From Duganella sp. BuS-21 (GTDB lineage: Bacteria > Pseudomonadota > Gammaproteobacteria > Burkholderiales > Burkholderiaceae_D), in the NCBI GenBank assembly GCA_041874725.1, contig CP097466.1, positions 3,782,001 to 3,846,000 on the forward strand: 64,000 bases of DNA, given 5' to 3'. Within the stretch, counting starts at the first letter, position 1. Every line of letters begins with the position of its first letter. The notes under the pieces were generated by a model that was not told the origin of the DNA, ran no database searches, and saw only the letters and a list, made by a program, of their open reading frames with translations. Position numbers and translations under genes: made by a program. Positions 45,240 to 52,857 of this stretch are shown piece after piece.

Positions 45240-46274
45240 CTATTCCGCCGTCGCCGCTGTCTGCGCCGCCACGTGTGCAGCGACGATGCGGCGCGCCCGG
45301 TTGGCGCCCGCGTCCACATGGATATCTACCATCGGCCCGCCGCCATAGCGCTGGATGTTGTTGTACTGCCTCTCGATCAGCACCCGGTCTTCTTCGAAAG
45401 TCTGTTCCGTCTGGCGATACACGATATCCGCGTTGCCCGGCTGCTCTGGATGCTCGGAGCTGGCCATGGTCCAGAAGTAGTGCGTGGTGGTGTCCGTCTC
45501 CGGCGTAATGCCGTGGAAACCGCGCATGTGGAAGCCGCCGCGCTGCGGATCGTCCAGTGCATCGGTGTCCGGCTCCACCGCGCCGGTGAATATCTGCAGA
45601 TAGGTCAGATGAAAATCGATCTCCTGCCAACGGTCGATGCGGCCCTTGAATGGCCAGGCCGCCGCGTAGGTGGCGGGAGGCTGTGAATTTTTCATCCAGC
45701 GCACCACGCGCACCTTGTCGCCGTCCTGCGTGACGATGGTCGGCGCCTCCATGTGTACCTTGGCGTTGCCGCCGATGGTGCGGCCGTGCAGATAGCCGAC
45801 ATGGCTCAGGTCCAGCAGGTTATCGTGGATCAGCTGATACGGCGCCTGGTAGTGGAAGGCACCGCCCTTCCATGTATAGCGCGGATCCTCGTGCGCCGGC
45901 ACCTCCGGCGGCGCACAGTCGGGCTGCGCATCGGCGTCGCGGCCGAACCAGATCCAGATCACCTGATTGCGGATCTGCGCCGGATACGCGCGCACCTTGG
46001 CCTTGCCCGGAATCTTGACCTGCCCCGGCACCTCGATGCACTGGCCGCTGGCGGCGAATTTCAAGCCGTGATAGCCGCAACGGATGCCGCCATCCTCCAG
46101 CGTGCCGCAGGATAGCGGCACCGCGCGGTGGCAGCAACGGTCCTCCAGCGCGGCCACGCCGCCATCGCTGGTGGAGAACATCACCACCGGCTGGTTGAGC
46201 AGCACGCGCGCCAGCGGCTGCTCGTGCAGCTCCCACGCAAAGCCGGCCACATACCATTGATTTAACGGGAACAT
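45240..46274 (-). CDS. Rieske aromatic oxygenase (VanA-like O-demethylase)
   Basis: 344 residues. The N-terminal Rieske domain contains the pair CCHRAVPLSCG and CGYHGLKF. The catalytic domain has the mononuclear iron motif DNLLDLSHVGYLHGRT with two His. Length and pairing with a VanB-type reductase match vanillate O-demethylase and its relatives. It could remove methyl groups from methoxylated phenolics such as vanillate or from O-methylated flavonoids. The substrate is not determined by sequence. It is divergent from a LysR gene. Confidence 0.88.
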   Translation of the reverse strand: MFPLNQWYVAGFAWELHEQPLARVLLNQPVVMFSTSDGGVAALEDRCCHRAVPLSCGTLEDGGIRCGYHGLKFAASGQCIEVPGQVKIPGKAKVRAYPAQIRNQVIWIWFGRDADAQPDCAPPEVPAHEDPRYTWKGGAFHYQAPYQLIHDNLLDLSHVGYLHGRTIGGNAKVHMEAPTIVTQDGDKVRVVRWMKNSQPPATYAAAWPFKGRIDRWQEIDFHLTYLQIFTGAVEPDTDALDDPQRGGFHMRGFHGITPETDTTTHYFWTMASSEHPEQPGNADIVYRQTEQTFEEDRVLIERQYNNIQRYGGGPMVDIHVDAGANRARRIVAAHVAAQTAATAE

Positions 46275-46295
46275 ATCGGTCTCCTTTTGAATTGA

Positions 46296-46370
46296 TTTGA
46301 AATATCATCGCGGAGCACGCCGTATTTTCAAATAGAATGAACCGCATAACATTTATACGAATTTCAAATA
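46296..46370. promoter_or_regulatory. Repeated TTTGAAAT/ATTTCAAAT half-sites in the LysR-oxygenase promoter
   Basis: TTTGAAATATC at 46296-46306, GTATTTTCAAATA at 46322-46334 and CGAATTTCAAATAC around 46359-46371 repeat one motif three times across the 107-nt divergent gap. The last two carry the same orientation and the first is inverted. Spacing suits a LysR regulator with recognition and activation sites. Confidence 0.5.
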
Positions 46371-46381
46371 CGGAGACTAGC

Positions 46382-47287
46382 ATGGCCGGATTCGACCTGA
46401 ACCTGCTGCCGGTGGCGCTGGCCATTTACGAGGAGAGCAGCGTCAGCGGCGCGGCGCGCAAGCTGGGCATGAGCCAGCCGGCAGTCAGCGTGGCCCTCAA
46501 CAAGCTGCGCAAGGCACTCGGCGACCCGCTGTTCGTACGCACCGTGCACGGCATGGCGCCGACGCCGCGCGCCCTGACCTTGATCGATCCCACGCGCGAC
46601 ATCCTGCAGCGCCTGCGCAACGACGTGCTGGCCAGCGAGCACTTCGACCCATGCACCACTGACCGCCGATTCACCATCGCCCTGTCCGATATCGGCGAGA
46701 TGACCTTTCTGCCGCGCCTGCTGGACCGGCTGCGGCGCGAAGCGCCCGGCGCCAGCATCAGCTCCGCCACGCTGCCGCCGGCCGAGCTGGTGCTGGCGCT
46801 GGAACAGGGCAGTGTCGACCTGGCGGTGGGTTACTTCCCGGACCTGAAGCACCGCAACCTGTTCCAGCAGCGCCTGTTCTCGCACTCCTTCATCTGCCTG
46901 CTCAGCGCGAATCATCCCTACCGACAAAAGAAACTCAGCATGAAGCAATTCCTGGAGATGGGCCATGCGGTGGTCAAGGCCGAGGGACGCAGCCAGGAAT
47001 TGTTCGAACAATTCCTGGTCAAGCAGCAGATCACACGACGCGTGGTGCTGTCGACGCCCCACTTCATGTCGATACCGTTCGTGATCGCCGCCAGCGACCT
47101 GGTGGCAACGGTGCCGCGTGCCGTGGGCGAAAGTTTCACCAGGTTGGCCGAGATCCGTCTGGTGGAGCCGCCGGTGACCATCCCCAGCTTCGATCTCAAA
47201 CAGCACTGGCACCGCAAATACGCCAAGGACGGCGCCAACGCCTGGCTGCGCGGCCTGATCGCCCAGATATTCAGCGACGCGCAATAA
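46382..47287 (+). CDS. LysR-family regulator divergent from the Rieske oxygenase
   Basis: 301 residues. N-terminal helix-turn-helix FDLNLLPVALAIYEESSVSG, AARKLGMSQPAVSVALNKLR; C-terminal effector domain with FTIALSDIGEMTFLPRLL. It is of the NodD/LinR/DntR type. ATG 46382 follows GGAGACTAGC, preferred over upstream in-frame starts. Its likely target is the oxygenase/reductase operon and possibly the downstream GH3. Confidence 0.88.
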   Translation: MAGFDLNLLPVALAIYEESSVSGAARKLGMSQPAVSVALNKLRKALGDPLFVRTVHGMAPTPRALTLIDPTRDILQRLRNDVLASEHFDPCTTDRRFTIALSDIGEMTFLPRLLDRLRREAPGASISSATLPPAELVLALEQGSVDLAVGYFPDLKHRNLFQQRLFSHSFICLLSANHPYRQKKLSMKQFLEMGHAVVKAEGRSQELFEQFLVKQQITRRVVLSTPHFMSIPFVIAASDLVATVPRAVGESFTRLAEIRLVEPPVTIPSFDLKQHWHRKYAKDGANAWLRGLIAQIFSDAQ

Positions 47288-47341
47288 CTTGCCAACTATC
47301 AACTCTGTAGTAATAGTTCCACGGGCAATAATAAAGATAAA

Positions 47342-47521
47342 TATTCAATCATCGCCGCCTCCGGCAGCACCGAACTGGTGTTCGCCGCCCGTCACGACGA
47401 CAGCTTCTGGCTGCTCGACGACATCAGCGTCTCCGCTGTGCCCGAGCCGGCCACCGTCTTGCTGCTGATCGCCGGCCTTGGCCTGATCGCGCTCCAGCGC
47501 CGCCGCAACCCAGCCGCCTGA
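47342..47521 (+). pseudogene. PEP-CTERM protein tail without a start
   Basis: The frame ending at TGA 47519-47521 reads GSTELVFAARHDDSFWLLDD, then ISVSAVPEPATVLLLIAGLG, then a helix and QRRRN. That is a complete PEP-CTERM sorting signal (VPEP, hydrophobic helix, basic end) with the last strand of an anchor domain before it. The frame is open back to the stop of the LysR gene (47285) but has no ATG or ribosome site, so this is the leftover 3' end of a surface or secreted protein gene. Confidence 0.75.
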
Positions 47522-47531
47522 GGAGCCCGAC

Positions 47532-50093
47532 ATGGCCGTCGTTACCGTACCTGGGCCGCGCGTCATCACGCTCGGCAACGCCCTCGCCGCCCAGACCGGC
47601 GCCGGCGGCCAATGGGCTACTGCCTGGTCCCTGACCGGCGTTACTGTCAACCTGGCCGAAGCGGCCCAGGCCGTCACGCTCAAGCTGTCCTCGTTCTACG
47701 CCGGCGATGACGGCAGCACCTATGCCGAAGGCGCGCGCGTGCGCCTGTTCGACGGCGCCGGCAACCTGGTGGGCGAAACCTACCTCACCGCCAACAGCGT
47801 CGGCGGCGAGCAGCTGGTTCAACTGAATTCGGCGCAAGCCTTCCGCTCGGTCGAGATCAGCGCCGGCGCGCGCAAGGCCGACGGCAGTTTCTCCTTCGGC
47901 GCCTACCACAACAGCAACGGCAGCTTCGGCAGTGAGATCTACACCGCCGGCACCAGGCACGGCAGCGACTTCCTGCTGGACGCCATCAGTTTCACTTTGG
48001 CCCGCCCGGCTGTGGCGGCCGACAGCGACGTCCTCGACGAAGATGCGCCGCTGACCAATTTCGCCAACGTGCTGGTCAACGATACCGACGCCAACGGCGC
48101 AGCCTTGAGCGCGGTGCTGGAAACCGCTCCGGCCCACGGCACGCTCACCTTCAACGCCGACGGCAGCTTCAGCTATCAGGTCGAAGCCAATTACAACGGC
48201 GCCGATTGCTTCACCTATCGCGCCAGCAACGGCAAGGACTATTCCGTAGCGGCCACCGTCAACCTGACGATCAACGCCGTCAACGACGCGCCCGTCGCGA
48301 ACAATGACAGCGCCAGCACCAACGAAGACACCGTCGTCACCGGCAATGTGCTGAACGGCAGCGGTGGCGGCCTCGACATCGACGGCGATACGCTGGCGCT
48401 CCTCACCACCGGCGCCTTCACCACCACCCTGGGCGCCATCGTCACCCTCAACGCCAACGGCAACTACAGCTACGACCCGACCGGCTCCAGCGCACTGCAA
48501 AGCATGGCGGAAGGCGCCACCAGCGTCGACGGCTTCGACTACACCGTGTCGGACGGCCATGGCGGCACCAGCACCGCCCACCTCGCCGTCACCGTGCAAG
48601 GCCGCGAAGAGGCCGGCGGCGCCGTTCTGTTGCCGAGCGTGGAGCCGGGCAGCGAGTTGAACTACTTTATGCGCTACACCACCGCCAGCGGCGCCAGCGC
48701 ATGGGTGGAGATCGATGCCTTGACACTGGGCATGTCCTCCGAAATCACCGCCGGCAAGGCCGGCTCCCAGCTCGGCAAAGCGACAGCGGACGATGTCGTA
48801 CTCAATCTCGGCGGTAGCAAGGCGGTCGGCGAGCTGACCTCACGCCTACTGACCGGGACCACCGTCCACAGCGTGGAAGTCAAAGCCTACCTTGGCGACG
48901 GCAAGGGCAAGCTGCTGGTGCAAGAGTACAAATTCACCGATGCGCTGGTCACTTCGGCCCAGAGCGCAATCGACGTTGAGGGCGGCGCGGATAATACGCT
49001 GGCCTTTACCTACCGCACCATGGACCAGGCCCTTACGCCCTATGGTAAGGATGAGCGTCCCGTCACGCCACAAAAATTCAGTTGGGATTTCGTCCAGGGC
49101 AACGCCAAGATCGACGGCAACGCCCAGGTAGACCCGGGCGCCGACGCCGTGGTCGGCGGGGCAGCGTCCGACGGTCATCCTGCGCTTGATTACTACATCC
49201 ACATCGATGGCGTGGACGGCTGGGTTGAACTGAGCAGCTTCATGCTCGGCTACACGGCGGAGGTGTCGTCCACCAAGGGCGGCTCAGCGGCCGCCAAGCC
49301 GGTCGCCAGCGAGGTGGCACTGGAGCTGGGCCTGAGCCGGGTATTGAACACCCTGCTCAAAAACGAGTTCACCGGCAACACCGCCACCATCCAGGTCGAG
49401 GCCTATCTTCCTGGCGATCAAGGCAGCACCGGCAAGCTGATCGACGAGTACATCTTCACGCCGCAGCTGAGCGTCCCAGAGAATACCGACCTGAGGTACT
49501 ACCTGCGCTACACCGATGGCGGCACCAGCAAATGGGTACAGATCGACGGTTTCTCCTTCGGCGTCGATGCGGAAGTCGGCATCACCAAGGGCGCGGGCGT
49601 GATCGTCGCAAATCCGGTGCAGCAGGCGTTCACGATCCAGCTCGGCACCGGCAAGGCGTTGGCCGACTTCACCCTCAACCTGCTGAACGGCAGCGACATT
49701 GGCACCATCGAAATCGAGGCCCATGTACACGGCGTTGATGCCGACCTGGTGGTTCAGGAATACAAGCTGACCAAAGCCTATGTGACTGCGGTGGAGACGG
49801 CTGCCAATCTCGAAGGCGCCACCAGCAACACGTTGAGCTTAGCCTACAGTACGGTGGACCATGCGGTGTCGACGATCGGCAACGACGGCAAGCTCACCAA
49901 GGCAATCAGCGCCGGCTACGACTTCGTGAAAGAAAGCACCAATCTGCCCTCCCAGGCGCTGGTCGATCCCGGCCTCGACGCTACGCCCAACCAGCTAGCG
50001 CCGCAGGTCTCCACCGATGCGCCGCTGGAGTACTACATCCATATCAATGGCGTGGCAGGCTGGGTGGCGCTGAGCAGCTTCAGCCTGGACTAG
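47532..50093 (+). CDS. Large repeat protein: cadherin-like/VCBS domains and Hcp-like beta repeats, truncated by TAG
   Basis: 853 residues before the stop. Residues 1 to about 155 form a beta-rich domain; about 160-250 and 255-360 are tandem-95/VCBS-type domains (VLVNDTDANGA, NAVNDAPVANNDSASTNEDT). From about residue 375 come four related units in A-B-A-B order: A units with YFMRYTTASGASAWVEID and YYLRYTDGGTSKWVQIDG, B units with DYYIHIDGVDGWVELSSF and EYYIHINGVAGWVALSSF. Each continues with LxLG...LL..... and an EVxAYLxGD...QEYKF stretch like the Hcp (type VI tube protein) fold. No Sec signal is visible. It starts 10 nt after the PEP-CTERM remnant. It may be a secreted adhesin-like protein; function unknown. 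Confidence 0.6.
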   Translation: MAVVTVPGPRVITLGNALAAQTGAGGQWATAWSLTGVTVNLAEAAQAVTLKLSSFYAGDDGSTYAEGARVRLFDGAGNLVGETYLTANSVGGEQLVQLNSAQAFRSVEISAGARKADGSFSFGAYHNSNGSFGSEIYTAGTRHGSDFLLDAISFTLARPAVAADSDVLDEDAPLTNFANVLVNDTDANGAALSAVLETAPAHGTLTFNADGSFSYQVEANYNGADCFTYRASNGKDYSVAATVNLTINAVNDAPVANNDSASTNEDTVVTGNVLNGSGGGLDIDGDTLALLTTGAFTTTLGAIVTLNANGNYSYDPTGSSALQSMAEGATSVDGFDYTVSDGHGGTSTAHLAVTVQGREEAGGAVLLPSVEPGSELNYFMRYTTASGASAWVEIDALTLGMSSEITAGKAGSQLGKATADDVVLNLGGSKAVGELTSRLLTGTTVHSVEVKAYLGDGKGKLLVQEYKFTDALVTSAQSAIDVEGGADNTLAFTYRTMDQALTPYGKDERPVTPQKFSWDFVQGNAKIDGNAQVDPGADAVVGGAASDGHPALDYYIHIDGVDGWVELSSFMLGYTAEVSSTKGGSAAAKPVASEVALELGLSRVLNTLLKNEFTGNTATIQVEAYLPGDQGSTGKLIDEYIFTPQLSVPENTDLRYYLRYTDGGTSKWVQIDGFSFGVDAEVGITKGAGVIVANPVQQAFTIQLGTGKALADFTLNLLNGSDIGTIEIEAHVHGVDADLVVQEYKLTKAYVTAVETAANLEGATSNTLSLAYSTVDHAVSTIGNDGKLTKAISAGYDFVKESTNLPSQALVDPGLDATPNQLAPQVSTDAPLEYYIHINGVAGWVALSSFSLD

Positions 50094-50495
50094 GAAGCCA
50101 ACACCATTGTGAACGGCGCCGGTATCGCCATCGGCAAGCCGACGCATTCAGCGTTATCGCTGGAGTTGGGGCTTAACCAGGTGTTGACGACACTGATGAA
50201 GAACGAGGTATCGGGCACGCCGTTCACGATGCAGGTGGAGGCCTATGCAAGGCAACACGGCGAGCGCCATCTGGTGGACGAGTACATTTTCAACACGGTC
50301 AATACCACGGGTGTCGACAGCCTCGGCAACGGCGCCAACGAGGTCGGCCTGGCTTACGATACGTTTACGCATACACACCTTGCCTACGACGACCGAGGCA
50401 GGGTCGATACCGGGAACTCGACCAAAGTCGGCTATGATTTCGCGCACGCCAAGGTGATCGGGGTGCCGGAGGCCAGTCCGGACTTGTTCCCGTAA
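50094..50495 (+). pseudogene. In-frame continuation of the repeat protein after the TAG
   Basis: Directly after TAG (50091-50093) the same frame runs on for 133 codons to TAA at 50493-50495 and completes the fourth repeat: HSALSLELGLNQVLTTLMKN matches ASEVALELGLSRVLNTLLKN of the second unit. Aligning FSLD-stop-EANT with FMLGYTAEV places the stop at a Tyr (TAC in unit 2; TAC to TAG is one change). A separate start (GTG 50109) has no good ribosome site. Confidence 0.75.
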
Positions 50496-50506
50496 GGCGC
50501 GTCGGG

Positions 50507-50630
50507 AGGGGTTGACGTCGCTTTTGCCTTGGCGGCAGGCGGCACCCGCGCAACCCGCACACCGCTGCGGCCCAGGGGCCAAGCCACTATCCTGGACCCT
50601 GGCGTCCACCCCTTACGTTTGGGGGTACTG
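50507..50630 (+). repeat. Dispersed intergenic element, copy B
   Basis: GGGGTTGACG (50507) opens the element; GGCACCCGCGC leads into the core AACCCGCACACCGCTGCGGC (50552-50571), then CAGGGGCC, AAGCCACTATCC, and GGGGGTACT at the end. It matches copy C over almost its whole length except for a 20-nt palindromic insert there. It lies between the convergent repeat-protein gene and the AraC gene. Confidence 0.72.
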
Positions 50631-50637
50631 CATGCAG

Positions 50638-51660
50638 CTAACCGAGCGCCTCGCGCAGCAGGCTCGGCACCAACCCCGTCCAGCGCTTGAATGAGCGGCG
50701 GAAGTTGGTGGCGTCATGGAATCCCAGATACTGCGCCACTTTTTCGTTGTCATAACCGCGCAGATGAAACAGCTGCATCGCCACATGCGCGCGCACCTGG
50801 TCCAGCTCGGCCTGGAAATGGCTGCCGTGCCGCGCCAGGTGCCGCTTCAACGTCGCCGGGCTGATGCCGAACGCTGCCGCACTCCCCTCCAAGGTCGGCC
50901 CCAAGCGGATATTCTCCAGCAGATAGTTATATAAGGCCGCCAGCAAGCCCGGCGTCAACGCCTGCGCATCGGCCATCACACCCTGCATCGCCACCGACGC
51001 GGCCATGGCATTCCCGCGCGGCCAAGGCCGGTCCAGCCACGCCGCATCGATCAACATCGCATCCAGATGACAATTGAAGCGCAGCGCGCTCCCCAGATGC
51101 ACCTCATGCTGCTCCACATGCGCCGGCGCGCTGCGGTTGATGCAGAAGCGCCACGGCAAGCGCTCGCCGCCCAGCCAGCGGCACATGGCCGTCACCGCCG
51201 TCATGTGCATTTCCACCAGCGCCGGCAACTGGCTCGGCGCACCGAAACTGTCAGTCCAGTACAGCACCGCCTGGCCGCCCTCCTCCACCAGACGCGGCGT
51301 CAATAAGGGACATAAGCGCGCATGACCGGCGCACAGAATCTCCAACGCCTGCCGCAGATTCTGCGCCTGCAGCAGTGCATGACTGAGTGCGCCGTAGTGC
51401 CCGGGCAGCATCTGCTGTCCCAGCATGAAGCTGGTATCCGGGCTATCTAGCGCGCGCATCACGTTGGACAGCAACGCCAGATATTCACCCGGCGTCAGCA
51501 CGCAATCGGCGGACGGCATCTGCCAGTCGCGCAGTCCCGTGCCGCGCAGCAGCTGGGCGTCATCGCGGTCCAGCTCGCGACTGCAGGCGTAGTCCAGCAC
51601 CAGCGCCGGCTGGTGCTGCGCCGGAATGAACGGCTCGCCGATCTGACGATAAGCGATCAC
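50638..51660 (-). CDS. AraC-family regulator (OruR/ArgR-type, arabinose-binding-like domain)
   Basis: 340 residues. The N-terminal two-thirds is the PF12625-like effector domain (MLPGHYGALSHALLQAQNLR, VEMHMTAVTAMCRWLGG); the C-terminal part is the AraC DNA-binding domain (AFGISPATLKRHLARHG, YDNEKVAQYLGFHDATNFRR). GTG 51660 overlaps the stop of the GGDEF gene (GTGA), giving a two-gene coupled unit. The effector is unknown. Confidence 0.85.
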   Translation of the reverse strand: MIAYRQIGEPFIPAQHQPALVLDYACSRELDRDDAQLLRGTGLRDWQMPSADCVLTPGEYLALLSNVMRALDSPDTSFMLGQQMLPGHYGALSHALLQAQNLRQALEILCAGHARLCPLLTPRLVEEGGQAVLYWTDSFGAPSQLPALVEMHMTAVTAMCRWLGGERLPWRFCINRSAPAHVEQHEVHLGSALRFNCHLDAMLIDAAWLDRPWPRGNAMAASVAMQGVMADAQALTPGLLAALYNYLLENIRLGPTLEGSAAAFGISPATLKRHLARHGSHFQAELDQVRAHVAMQLFHLRGYDNEKVAQYLGFHDATNFRRSFKRWTGLVPSLLREALG

Positions 51661-52550
51661 GCCGCCATCCCGGCCGCCTTGGCCTCGGCTTGCAGTCCCA
51701 AGTCCCGGCTCAGCTGCGCCAACAGTACCTCGGGCGCGGCATCGGCGGCGGCGCTGGCGTGGCGCAGGCTGATGGCGACGCGGCCATCCTTGGCGTGGTG
51801 CCGCATCTGCCCGACCATCGAGGACAGATGCCGCGCCATCGCCTCGGCCTCGGCTGCGCTGGCGCCCGGCAGCAGCAGCGCAAAGCGGTCGCCGGCGTAG
51901 CGGCACAACAGATCGTCGTTGCGCAGGTTGAGCAGCAGCATGTGGCCGACCGCCTGCAACACGCGATCCCCCTCGCGCTGGCCGAACTGGCGATTGATCG
52001 CGTGGAAGCCGTCGATATCCAGCAACACCAGCGCGCAAGGCTGCCCCGGCCGATGCGACTGCTCGTGGCGGATCTGGCGGCGCAGATAATCGGCGTTGGC
52101 CAGCTGCGTGATGCGGTCGAAGGCGCGGTGGTCGCGGAACAGCCGCTCGCGTTTTTGCAAATGTTCGTTCAGGCGGAACTGTTCATGACGCCAGTAGTAC
52201 ATGCCGCACGTCAGGCACAACATACCGAGCGGCACCAGCGCCTCCAGCCAATGGCCCCAGCGCGCGGCCTTGCCGATGACGAAGAACTCGTCGAGGCAAT
52301 CGGCGAACGAGCCGATCATGATCATGGCGATGCCACCGGCCAGCAGCCGCGTGACCAGGCCGCCCGGCCGGCTGCTCAGGGTAAACAGCACCCAGCTGCC
52401 CGCCATCACGGCGGTGCCGCCTTCGCTGATGATGTCGGTCCACTTCCACATGGGGAATGGCTTCGGCGTGCCCAGCGTCGCATACAGGAACAGGCAGCCG
52501 AGTAGCGCAAGGCCGGAGACGATCAGGGTAAGGCGATGTAATTGCAGCAT
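51657..52550 (-). CDS. Membrane GGDEF-domain protein with degenerate active site
   Basis: 297 residues. About four transmembrane helices in residues 1-110 (LTLIVSGLALLGCLFLYATL, LVTRLLAGGIAMIMIGSFA, LEALVPLGMLCLTCGMYYW), then a GGDEF fold (RITQLANADYLRRQIRHE, LVLLDIDGFHAINRQFGQ). The signature motif reads AGDRF instead of GGDEF (RYAGDRFALLLPG), and the domain is short at the C-terminus. Diguanylate cyclase activity is therefore doubtful; it may be a c-di-GMP or GTP sensor. ATG 52550 precedes the first helix. Confidence 0.85.
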   Translation of the reverse strand: MLQLHRLTLIVSGLALLGCLFLYATLGTPKPFPMWKWTDIISEGGTAVMAGSWVLFTLSSRPGGLVTRLLAGGIAMIMIGSFADCLDEFFVIGKAARWGHWLEALVPLGMLCLTCGMYYWRHEQFRLNEHLQKRERLFRDHRAFDRITQLANADYLRRQIRHEQSHRPGQPCALVLLDIDGFHAINRQFGQREGDRVLQAVGHMLLLNLRNDDLLCRYAGDRFALLLPGASAAEAEAMARHLSSMVGQMRHHAKDGRVAISLRHASAAADAAPEVLLAQLSRDLGLQAEAKAAGMAA

Positions 52551-52857
52551 GGTGTTTGAGCGGACGTGGTGGGTGCGGCCGGAGCTTAGCCTGCGTTTGT
52601 GACCCTGGTGTGACAAACGACCACATTGGCGAATATCCAACACTCCTGGGCTGGGAGGTGCAAACAGCTCACCGCGACGCCGCGATCGCCGATAATGCGT
52701 CGCCCGCGCCTGTGGCGCTGCTGCAGGCCACAGGTCATTCAAGCTCATCAGGCACTGGCAGGCGTCGTTTCCGGGCCGCAGTGCGAACAGCTGTCATGCA
52801 AGTGAAATATTGGCTACCTATCATCCGCCCCGTTCTCTCCACTATTGACGGTAACCA
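52551..52857. other. 307-nt divergent gap without a gene
   Basis: It separates the GGDEF gene from the phytase-linked TonB receptor. An open frame (52556-52861, plus) exists but has no ribosome site, an arginine/serine-rich composition with no recognisable domain, and overlaps the receptor start, so it is not called. The region must contain the promoters of both flanking units; no clear operator or palindrome is visible. Confidence 0.5.

Noticed and set aside
50091-50093. Amber readthrough or pyrrolysine insertion in the repeat protein
   Set aside because: No pyl genes or stem-loop after the TAG are visible, and a nearby gene carries a TAA of the same kind, so simple nonsense mutation or base error is the better explanation.
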